5,324 nt of DNA from Stenotrophomonas sp. (GTDB lineage Bacteria > Pseudomonadota > Gammaproteobacteria > Xanthomonadales > Xanthomonadaceae): NCBI GenBank assembly GCA_003484865.1, contig DMZT01000031.1:1-5324 (forward strand), read 5' to 3'. A program made the position numbers and the translations under genes. Each line of letters starts with the position of its first letter. The first letter of the stretch is position 1. Positions 1-5,324 of this stretch are shown here, in pieces. The notes under the pieces were generated by a model, which was given only the letters and a program-made list of their open reading frames with translations, ran no database searches and was not told the DNA's origin.

Positions 1-238
1 CGCTGTCGCCGGTCAGGGCAAAGCGCAGCGCGACCACCGCGGCGCGCCCGCGGGAGCAATGCCAGTCACGCGCTTTGCGGTAGGCCTTCCGGAAGGCACG
101 GAACGGGCCGCGGGCCTGCGTGGTGTCCAGTTCGGCCTCACGTGCTTCCATCGCCTCAGGTGGGTCCATGGCCTCGGCGGAGGCGGCTGGCGGATGCGCT
201 GCAGCGCGGGTGGCATCTGGATGGAGAGGGTTTGACAT
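1..238 (-). CDS. Unrecognised protein, N-terminal 79 residues (gene runs off the window)
   Basis: The reading frame opens with ATG at 238-236 and stays open to the window edge, giving 79 codons and no stop. I do not recognise the family. Residues 1-42 are rich in Ala, Pro and Glu (for example PPAASAEAMDPPEAMEARE) and look disordered. Residues 43-65 are strongly basic (FRAFRKAYRKARDWH), and a short hydrophobic stretch follows (AAVVALRFAL, about 66-75). No signal peptide is apparent and no full membrane segment is visible yet. The start is supported by GAAGGAA at 249-243, five bases before the ATG measured from AAGGA. Third positions become strongly G/C after about codon 34, as expected for a real gene here. 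ATGs at codons 24 and 30 are alternatives without such support. The gene lies 69 bp after the kinase stop on the same strand, so it could be co-transcribed with the sigma-kinase pair or be one of its targets; that is inference. Confidence 0.75.
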   Translation of the reverse strand, partial: MSNPLHPDATRAAAHPPAASAEAMDPPEAMEAREAELDTTQARGPFRAFRKAYRKARDWHCSRGRAAVVALRFALTGDS

Positions 239-242
239 GGCG

Positions 243-249
243 TTCCTTC
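243..249 (-). promoter_or_regulatory. Shine-Dalgarno sequence of the unrecognised gene
   Basis: The minus strand reads GAAGGAACGCC immediately before the ATG at 238. AAGGA is complementary to the 16S rRNA 3' end and sits five bases from the start codon. It is the clearest ribosome-binding site in the window and decides the start of the 1-238 gene. Its first G (249) is also the last base of the adjacent stem-loop. Confidence 0.7.
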
Positions 250-282
250 GATCAACGAGGCCCGGAATCGGCCTCCTGATCG
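249..282 (-). repeat. Interrupted inverted repeat / stem-loop between kinase and downstream gene
   Basis: On the minus strand the arms are CGATCA plus GAGGCC, a seven-base loop (GATTCCG), then GGCCTC plus TGATCG. This gives two 6-bp helices separated by a small asymmetric internal loop (G against GT). It starts 26 bases after the kinase stop codon and ends touching the Shine-Dalgarno sequence of the next gene. No run of T follows, so it is not a standard intrinsic terminator. It could be an operator dyad, an RNA structure in the leader of the downstream gene, or an mRNA end-protecting hairpin. The repeat is directly visible; its function is not. Confidence 0.6.
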
Positions 283-307
283 ATAAACCGAGAAAACCAT
301 CACAAAA

Positions 308-3001
308 CTATCGCCCCCGGGACAGACCCGCGTCGTGATCCGCCATGCGCTGCTCCAACCCCTTGATGCGACTCAGAAATTCCGACGTCGGCGCCAGTTC
401 CTGCAGGTGCGGCCGGGCCCGGGCGATCTGGGCGCGGGCGCCAGCGCCATCGCCGTTGGCGAACAATGCCTCCGCCAGCGGGATACGCCACTTGGCGGTG
501 GCCGTGGAATCCGCCCCGTAGAAACCAGCGAATGTCTCCACCAGCTGGGCCGACAGCGGCACTGCCGCGGGATCGCCACGGCGCTGGGCAAGCAGTGCCT
601 GCTGCATCTGCAGGCGCAGCCCCAGCCACGGGGGCAGGCTCGGGTGGGCCTGGCCGAACGCGGCCAGGGCCCGGGCGGCCTCGGCATGCTGTCCGTCCCG
701 GATCAGCCATTCAATCTCGACCAGGCGCAACACCAGCAGCTGCGGCGACTCGGGCGGGAGTTCGCGCCGCCACAGGGCGGCCACCTGCTGCAGCGGTGCC
801 TGCGCCTCGGCCGTGCGGCCGGTACGCAGCAGCAACCGGGCCAGCACCATGTCCACGTCGAGTGTGTCGGCATGCTCAGGCCCGAGCAGCGCCCGATAGC
901 GCGCCAGCGCAGCGCGGTAGTTCTGCTCGGCCTGCACATAGTCGCCGCGGGCTTCCTCCATCAGGCCATGGGCATACTGTTTGACCGCGTAGGCGCGGCT
1001 GTCCACGCCATCCACCGCGGCGCTGGTCTGCAGGCTGTTGCGGAAGTGCTGATCGGCCGCCTGGTAGCGGCCAAGATCGAGATACTGTCCGGCCAGCGCG
1101 GCTTCGGCCGAGGCGGTGTAGCTGCTGCCTGCGCCGAACATCTGCCGGGTCAGCGCGAAGCTGCGCTCGGCCAGCGCCAGCGCTTCATCGATACGGCCCT
1201 GGTTGAGCAGCGTCGAGGACAGCGCGCGCAGGACCCGCTGGTACTCGGCCCCCTGGACACCATGCTCCCGCGATGCCTCTGCCAGACCCTCGCGCAGGAT
1301 CGCTTCGGCCTTGTCCAGCTCGCCCTGGCTCCGGTACAGATCGCCGAGGTTGGCCATCGCCGCCAGGCCGCCGCGCTGAAGCGGTGCACCGTTTCCCCGC
1401 CGGCTCAACGCCAGCGCGGAGCGGAAGGAGTGTTCCGCCGCCGCCGGCTGCTCCAGCTGCGCCTGGGCCAGGCCCCGGGCGTTCAAGGCCTTCACCCGCA
1501 CCGCCGGGGCATCGTCCTGCTCAAGCAGGCCCAACGCGTCCTCTGCACTGCCCAGCGCCTCCTTCTCACGCCCGGCGCTGAGCAGCTGCACCGCCAGACT
1601 GGCGCGGGCGTCGGCGATCTCATGCGGCGCGGCGCGCGTGTGCACCAGCCCCTCCACGCTGTCCCGCAGCAGGGCCTGCGCATCCTGCGGTTGACCCAGG
1701 TTCTGGTAGGCGCGCCCCAATGCAGCCTGCATCCGCGCGCGCAGCGCGGGCGACACGGTGCGGTCCTGCTCAAGCCGGCGTGCGCCCAGATCGAGCACCT
1801 CACGCGCGGTCATCGGCGTGCCGTGGCGCAGCCCCGGATCGGCCGCATCGAAGGCGGCCACCAGTACATCGGCGATGCCGGCGGCAGCCACCGCATTCTG
1901 CTCGGCCTGCCGACGCGCCTCGCTCAAGCGCAGCACGAAGGCCAGCACCATCACCGCCACCAGCGCGACGATCACACTGGCGCGCCATTGCCGCCGCAGC
2001 AGCAGGCGCGCACGATGCCAGCGGCTGGGCCGACGCGCGCGCACCGGGCGGTGTGCCAGATACCGTTCAATATCCTCGGCCAGTGCGTCGGCAGAGGCAT
2101 AACGTTCGGCCGGATCCGCGGCAGCGGCCTTGGCCGCGACCGCCAGCAGGTCGGCGGGCACCCCGCGCGCCGGCGGCGGCGTGGCCTGCAGCAGCGCCTC
2201 CAGCATCACGCCCAGACTGTAGACATCGCCCACCACACTGGCCGGGCGCCCTGCCAGGCGCTCGGGGCTGGCATAGGCCGGGGTGAGGAAGGCCGCGGCA
2301 TCGTTGGCGTCACCGAGCAGATGCGCGATGCCGAAATCCAGCAGGACCGGCTGGCCGTCGGGGCGGACCAGTACGTTGCCGGGCTTGAGGTCGCAGTGCA
2401 CCACGGATTGGGAATGTGCGGCCTGGACCGCGCCGCAGATCTGCACGAACAGGCGCAGGCGTGCGGCCAGATCCAGCGCCAGGGTGCGACAGGCGTCGTC
2501 CAGCGGTTCACCCTGTACGTATTCCATCACCAGGTAGGGCTGACCGCCCTCGGCCACGCCCACGTCATACAGCCGGGCGATATGCGGGTGCTGCAGGTCG
2601 GCCAGGATCTGGCTTTCACTGGCCAGCCGCGTGGCCAGTACCGGGTCGTAGGCGCGGCGGATCAGCTTGATCGCCACTTCGCGCCGGTACAACGCATCGG
2701 CGCGCTCGGCCAGGAACACCACCCCCATCCCGCCGACGGCCAGCAACCGGCTCAGGCGCCACGGGCCAAGCCGCTGCCCGACCAGCGTGGCCGGATCATC
2801 CATCGCGGCCATCACGGCGGCGAGCGCGTGCTCGACCCGGCCCAGGTCGGCGGTCTGCGCGCGCAGCAGCTGCAGCGTTTCGTCGATCGCGGCCGGGTCA
2901 TCGCACAGCTCACCCAGCGCCGGGCGCCAGCGCGCCTCGGGCAGATCGCAGACCGCGTCGAACAGCCCGCGCACCGTCTGCCAGCGGTCTGGGCCGGTCA
3001 T
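308..3001 (-). CDS. Membrane Ser/Thr protein kinase with C-terminal TPR domain, paired with an ECF sigma factor
   Basis: This 897-residue protein is a Hanks-type kinase expected to phosphorylate the sigma factor encoded just before it. Residues 1-80 resemble the helical leader of sigma-linked TPR kinases. The kinase domain is about 82-316. It has a glycine loop AVGGMG at 88-93 (first Gly replaced by Ala), the ATP-binding Lys112 in VAIK, Glu129 in helix C, and catalytic loop HCDLKPGN at 202-209 with Asp204, Lys206 and Asn209. DFG is at 222-224, TPAYASPE at 240-247 and GDVYSLG at 258-264. HCD instead of HRD makes it a non-RD kinase. An Arg-rich stretch (321-340) precedes a single membrane helix at about 341-357, so the kinase should be cytoplasmic and the rest periplasmic. 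About 419-870 form roughly eleven TPR-like helical hairpins, the last ones degenerate, probably a sensor or partner-binding domain. ATG 3001 is chosen because it overlaps the sigma stop as ATGA. An upstream ATG at 3148 would invade the sigma gene by 150 bases. Stop TAG. Similar to PknS/PknT in type; orthology not proven. Confidence 0.93.
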   Translation of the reverse strand: MTGPDRWQTVRGLFDAVCDLPEARWRPALGELCDDPAAIDETLQLLRAQTADLGRVEHALAAVMAAMDDPATLVGQRLGPWRLSRLLAVGGMGVVFLAERADALYRREVAIKLIRRAYDPVLATRLASESQILADLQHPHIARLYDVGVAEGGQPYLVMEYVQGEPLDDACRTLALDLAARLRLFVQICGAVQAAHSQSVVHCDLKPGNVLVRPDGQPVLLDFGIAHLLGDANDAAAFLTPAYASPERLAGRPASVVGDVYSLGVMLEALLQATPPPARGVPADLLAVAAKAAAADPAERYASADALAEDIERYLAHRPVRARRPSRWHRARLLLRRQWRASVIVALVAVMVLAFVLRLSEARRQAEQNAVAAAGIADVLVAAFDAADPGLRHGTPMTAREVLDLGARRLEQDRTVSPALRARMQAALGRAYQNLGQPQDAQALLRDSVEGLVHTRAAPHEIADARASLAVQLLSAGREKEALGSAEDALGLLEQDDAPAVRVKALNARGLAQAQLEQPAAAEHSFRSALALSRRGNGAPLQRGGLAAMANLGDLYRSQGELDKAEAILREGLAEASREHGVQGAEYQRVLRALSSTLLNQGRIDEALALAERSFALTRQMFGAGSSYTASAEAALAGQYLDLGRYQAADQHFRNSLQTSAAVDGVDSRAYAVKQYAHGLMEEARGDYVQAEQNYRAALARYRALLGPEHADTLDVDMVLARLLLRTGRTAEAQAPLQQVAALWRRELPPESPQLLVLRLVEIEWLIRDGQHAEAARALAAFGQAHPSLPPWLGLRLQMQQALLAQRRGDPAAVPLSAQLVETFAGFYGADSTATAKWRIPLAEALFANGDGAGARAQIARARPHLQELAPTSEFLSRIKGLEQRMADHDAGLSRGR
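2998..3001 (-). promoter_or_regulatory. ATGA stop-start overlap joining sigma factor and kinase
   Basis: The sigma factor stop TGA (3000-2998) and the kinase ATG (3001-2999) share bases in a four-base ATGA. No convincing Shine-Dalgarno sequence is seen in the 20 bases before the kinase ATG. Kinase synthesis therefore probably depends on ribosomes finishing the sigma gene (translational coupling), which would keep the two proteins in a fixed ratio. The overlap is seen directly; coupling is inferred. Confidence 0.8.
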
Positions 3002-3600
3002 GCGCGCGTGGCCGGCCCAGCCAGATGCCGGTTCAACCACGCCTTGGCAAACCGCAGATCGCGATCGACCGTGGGCACCGACACATCCAGCGCCAGGGCA
3101 ATCTCTTCGCGGCTCATGCCACCGAAGTACATCCATTCCACCGTGCATGCGGCGCGCTCATCCAGGGCGGCCAGTTCCTCCAGCGCGCGGTTCAGGGCCA
3201 GCACTTCGAAGGCATCGTGATCAGGGCTGGCTTCCAGGTCGGCATACGACAGGGTCAGGTTGATCGCACCTCCGCCCCGCTTGGAAGCCGCCATCGCGCG
3301 TGCGTGGTCCACCAGCACGCTGCGCATCTTCAGCGCCGCCAATGAAAGGAAATGCACGCGATCGCGGTAGCCGATCTCCCCACCGATCATCCGCATCAGG
3401 GCCTCGTGCACGAGCACGGTCGGCTGCAGCACGCCATCCTGGGGGGTGCCCAGCCGCGCCACGGCCATGCCACGCAGCTGCGCATACAGCAGCGCCAGCA
3501 GTTGATCGCGGGCGGCGATGTCCTGCTGCTCGCTCCAGCGGCGCAGCAAACGGGTGACATCCTGGCGCTCGGCCGCTGGAGGTGTCGCGTCAAAAGACAT
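2998..3600 (-). CDS. ECF sigma factor, Sigma70_ECF / TIGR02999 type (ECF43-like, kinase-linked)
   Basis: This 200-residue RNA polymerase sigma factor should direct transcription of a small regulon. Region 2 spans about residues 12-105. It includes the family signature LQPTVLVHEAL (58-68) and the stretch HFLSLAALKMRSVLVDHARA (83-102), followed by KRGGG. Region 4 spans about 131-192, with a helix-turn-helix around GMSREEIALALDVSVPTVDR (161-180) and then RFAKAWL. Common ECF sigma factors have an acidic DAED in region 2.2; here the aligned residues are QPTV, with Thr61 in place of the Glu. In the related ECF43 protein EcfP of Vibrio parahaemolyticus, a Thr in region 2.2 is phosphorylated by the kinase PknT to activate the sigma factor. 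No anti-sigma gene is adjacent, and the next gene is the kinase. ATG 3600 is the first in-frame start after an in-frame TGA about 20 bases upstream. It lacks a strong Shine-Dalgarno. Stop TGA overlaps the kinase start. EcfK of Xanthomonas citri is a plausible relative. Confidence 0.93.
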   Translation of the reverse strand: MSFDATPPAAERQDVTRLLRRWSEQQDIAARDQLLALLYAQLRGMAVARLGTPQDGVLQPTVLVHEALMRMIGGEIGYRDRVHFLSLAALKMRSVLVDHARAMAASKRGGGAINLTLSYADLEASPDHDAFEVLALNRALEELAALDERAACTVEWMYFGGMSREEIALALDVSVPTVDRDLRFAKAWLNRHLAGPATRA

Positions 3601-3623
3601 GTGGGGCGGGTCCGTGCATCACA

Positions 3624-3640
3624 GCAGGCGATCAGCCTGC
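3624..3640. repeat. Small inverted repeat upstream of the sigma gene
   Basis: GCAGGC (3624-3629) and GCCTGC (3635-3640) form a perfect 6-bp dyad around a five-base centre, GATCA. It lies 24-40 bases before the sigma start codon, in the leader or promoter region. It could be a regulator-binding site or a leader hairpin. It is short, and such repeats arise by chance in DNA this rich in G and C. The nearest promoter-like hexamer, GATACT just upstream on the minus strand, matches the consensus at only four of six bases and has no good -35 at normal spacing. I therefore call no promoter. Confidence 0.35.
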
Positions 3641-3652
3641 AGTATCGCCGAT

Positions 3653-3668
3653 CCCCATCCCCATGGGG
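3653..3668. repeat. CCCCAT direct repeat ending in a CCCCATGGGG palindrome
   Basis: CCCCAT occurs twice in tandem (3653-3658 and 3659-3664). The second copy is the left half of the perfect 10-bp palindrome CCCCATGGGG (3659-3668). It sits 59-68 bases upstream of the sigma start, where an operator or promoter element could lie. No function can be assigned from sequence alone. Confidence 0.35.
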
Positions 3669-3672
3669 CGGC

Positions 3673-3704
3673 GGTGCCGCGGCGATCTCCATCACCGCGG
3701 CACC
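3673..3704 (-). terminator. Strong hairpin after the oleate hydratase gene, terminator-like but without a T-run
   Basis: On the minus strand, GGTGCCGCGG and CCGCGGCACC form a perfect 10-bp, almost all G/C stem around a 12-base loop (TGATGGAGATCG). It begins nine bases after the oleate hydratase stop codon. The position fits a transcript-end hairpin. No T-rich tract follows (the next bases are GCCGCCCC), so it is not a textbook Rho-independent terminator. It may instead stop exonucleases or act with Rho. If it ends transcription, the sigma gene needs its own promoter within 3601-3672. Confidence 0.5.
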
Positions 3705-3713
3705 ACAACCGGG

Positions 3714-5324
3714 CTACTTCCCGCGCTTGGCCAGGTTCTCGCGCAGCGTTTCCAGCCGCGTGGAGAGATCCTTCAACGCGCTGCCGCCCTTGCCGACCAG
3801 CCAGGACACCTCCTCTTCCATGAAGCCGGTACGGCTGTGTTCGGTGTCCGGCAGCGGCGGCAGGATGTGCGCGAAGTAGGTCTTGTCGAGCACCCGCCGC
3901 AGCAGTCGCTCGCCCGGGAAGGGTGCGTTGTTGTTGAGCGCACGCGCCGCCTTGATCAGGTTGCGGATGTCGTACTGGGTCGGGCTCAGGTCCGGCACCT
4001 GCTTGGGCAGGTCCAGCAGCGTATACACCGCCACGCGGGCGGTGCGCACCGAACTTTCCATGGTGAACACCACATCGTTGTGGGTCTCCACGAACTGCCC
4101 CAACAGGCCCAGGTTGGTGCAGCCCCCGGGCACGACGTGCGGGCGGTCGCCGGCCGCGCGTGGCATGAACTGCGCCGTGATGTAGGGCATCAGCGCGGTG
4201 CGCACCTTGGTGTTGGCGACGATCTCATCAAGCTGATCGACGATGCCCAGGTGGTAGCTCAGCTCGGCCAGGATCTCGCGGCCGGTACAGGCTGGCATCG
4301 GCTTGGCCACGTGGTTGCCGTTCTGGTCCATCAGCAGCGCATACACCCACACCACCAGCACATCCTTGGGCTGGTCGACGAAGTGCGGCTGGCGGTTGAC
4401 GGTGAAGCTCAGCACCCAGGTGGAGTCGGTGAAGGTGATGACGCCGCCGGTCACGGTCCTGCCCGAGTACGGGTCGTTGACCGAGAGTTCCCTGATCTTG
4501 TCCACCAGTGGCGAGGGGCGGCAGGTCAGCGTGGCCGACTCCCACATCGAGCGGTTGATGTCACCGTGGAATTTCTCCGGTTTGCCGAAGATCGGCGACT
4601 GTGCAGCGAGGTTGCGCCACAGTGCCCAGTCACTGTCCTGCCCCGGTGTTTCGCGCGGACGCTTCAGCACCGGCACCGTGTCCATGTCGCCATAGGCGGT
4701 GCCCTCGGTCATCGAGCCGGTCAGCGCGAACACCAGGTCGCCCTCGGCCACCGGCAGCAGCGTATCGTTGCCCGCCACACGGCAGCGCAGCCCGGTGACG
4801 GTGCGGGTATCGCCTGCCACGCGCATGTCCAGATCGTACACGCGGGTACCGAAAGTGACCTGCACCCCCTGGTCGCGCAGCATCTTCACCAGCGGTTTGA
4901 CGAAACTCTCGTACTGGTTGTATTTCGGGAACACCAGCGCGGACATGTCGTTCAAGCCGTCGATGGCATCCAGGAAACGGTGCATGTACAGCTTCATTTC
5001 CAGCAGGCTCTGCCAGTTCTCGAAGGCGAACATCGAGCGCCAGAAGAACCAGAAATTACTCTGCAGGAAGCCTTCGCTGAAGTAGTCCTCGATGGTCACA
5101 TCGTCGAGGTCTTCCTTGCGCTTGAGCAGCAGCTTGACCAGTTCCCACTGCTGCGGCTTGCTCAGCCCGAACGTGGCGAAGTCCTGGATCTTCCCCTGCT
5201 GATGCATCAGCCGGGCCTTGGAGTAGTTCGGGTCGTTGTCGTTCACCGCCCGGTACTCGTCCAGCACGCTGTAGCCGGCGGGCAGTTCCAGTGCCGGCAC
5301 GTCCTGGAACATGTCCCAGAAATT
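3714..5324 (-). CDS. ohyA: Oleate hydratase (fatty acid hydratase), N-terminus missing at the window edge
   Basis: This FAD-dependent enzyme adds water to the cis-9 double bond of oleate, giving 10-hydroxystearate (EC 4.2.1.53). The frame is open from the first window base (NFWD, then MFQD), and 536 residues are visible. The Met at 5312 is internal, not the start. Counting from that Met and comparing from memory with the Elizabethkingia meningoseptica enzyme (constant offset of 132), Tyr109 matches catalytic Tyr241 and Gln133 in YNQYES matches Gln265. Thr304, Asn306 and His310 in TVNRQPH match the carboxylate-binding Thr436, Asn438 and His442. The catalytic Glu (Glu122) would lie about seven codons outside the window, as does the N-terminal FAD glycine motif. 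The conserved [10 protein letters not shown] and LGLLGQFVE (about 389-409) form the C-terminal FAD-contact region. A mixed-charge helical tail follows (about 490-532). The stop is TAG. Family members act at membranes on free fatty acids. The next gene, the sigma factor, starts 113 bases on. Confidence 0.96.
   Translation of the reverse strand, partial: NFWDMFQDVPALELPAGYSVLDEYRAVNDNDPNYSKARLMHQQGKIQDFATFGLSKPQQWELVKLLLKRKEDLDDVTIEDYFSEGFLQSNFWFFWRSMFAFENWQSLLEMKLYMHRFLDAIDGLNDMSALVFPKYNQYESFVKPLVKMLRDQGVQVTFGTRVYDLDMRVAGDTRTVTGLRCRVAGNDTLLPVAEGDLVFALTGSMTEGTAYGDMDTVPVLKRPRETPGQDSDWALWRNLAAQSPIFGKPEKFHGDINRSMWESATLTCRPSPLVDKIRELSVNDPYSGRTVTGGVITFTDSTWVLSFTVNRQPHFVDQPKDVLVVWVYALLMDQNGNHVAKPMPACTGREILAELSYHLGIVDQLDEIVANTKVRTALMPYITAQFMPRAAGDRPHVVPGGCTNLGLLGQFVETHNDVVFTMESSVRTARVAVYTLLDLPKQVPDLSPTQYDIRNLIKAARALNNNAPFPGERLLRRVLDKTYFAHILPPLPDTEHSRTGFMEEEVSWLVGKGGSALKDLSTRLETLRENLAKRGK

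Noticed and set aside
13..303. A 96-residue minus-strand frame overlapping the unrecognised downstream gene
   Set aside because: It is Pro/Arg-rich in the way of shifted frames and lacks a suitable ribosome-binding site. The frame from ATG 238 has a good Shine-Dalgarno, strong third-position G/C and stays open to the edge.
298..304. Heptamer TGTGATG (minus strand) shared by the gaps before the sigma gene (3617-3623) and before the unrecognised gene
   Set aside because: A shared 7-mer between gaps of 69 and 113 bases is expected by chance about half the time, and the distances to the two start codons differ (59 versus 16 bases). Not enough to propose a common promoter element.
120..338. A 72-residue plus-strand frame in the same region
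   Set aside because: It is antisense to the supported gene at 1-238, rich in Ala/Ser/Arg, and crosses both the stem-loop and the end of the kinase gene; no evidence of coding.
3002..3148. Upstream ATG at 3148 that would lengthen the kinase to 946 residues
   Set aside because: It would overlap the sigma gene by 150 bases. The added 49 residues look like an out-of-frame reading, whereas ATG 3001 forms an ATGA junction and begins with the expected leader (MTGPDRWQTVRGLF).
335..3220. A 961-codon open frame on the plus strand, antisense to the kinase
   Set aside because: Its codons are exactly in register with the kinase codons on the other strand, so it stays open simply because the kinase avoids TTA, CTA and TCA, which are rare at this base composition. 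The protein is a Gln/Arg/Gly-rich string with no recognisable domain, while the kinase frame carries every expected motif.
5310..5312. ATG at 5312 as the start of oleate hydratase
   Set aside because: The frame continues upstream to the window edge with conserved residues (NFWD aligns with CLWD of the family), and the FAD-binding N-terminus must precede it.

Overview
The window is G+C-rich (about two thirds by eye) with strong G/C preference at third codon positions. All four genes read on the minus strand. An oleate hydratase beside an ECF sigma factor and a Ser/Thr kinase with tetratricopeptide repeats suggests a gammaproteobacterium of the Xanthomonadaceae, with Stenotrophomonas or Xanthomonas as the best guess. 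This placement is inferred from gene content and codon bias, not from a marker gene.

Layout in transcription order, from high to low coordinates. (1) 5324-3714 is an oleate hydratase that has lost its N-terminus at the window edge. The visible part aligns with the family and keeps the catalytic Tyr and the carboxylate-binding residues. (2) 3713-3601 is a 113-bp gap with a perfect 10-bp hairpin just after the oleate hydratase stop, a CCCCATGGGG palindrome and a small inverted repeat. (3) 3600-2998 encodes a 200-aa sigma factor of the Sigma70_ECF / TIGR02999 type. (4) 3001-308 encodes an 897-aa membrane Ser/Thr kinase with a C-terminal TPR array. Its ATG overlaps the sigma stop codon in an ATGA junction. 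(5) 307-239 is a 69-bp gap with a 6+6-bp interrupted stem-loop beside a good Shine-Dalgarno sequence. (6) 238-1 is the start of an unrecognised gene that runs off the window.

The core of interest is the sigma-kinase pair. No anti-sigma factor is visible. The sigma factor carries Thr instead of an acidic residue in the usual DAED stretch of region 2.2. This fits the known scheme (EcfP/PknT of Vibrio parahaemolyticus; EcfK/PknS of Xanthomonas citri) in which a membrane kinase senses a signal and activates its sigma factor by phosphorylation. The kinase departs from consensus at two places: HCD instead of HRD in the catalytic loop, and Ala for the first Gly of the glycine loop. The module type is therefore known. 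The signal, the regulon, the role of the downstream gene and any link to fatty-acid hydration are open.
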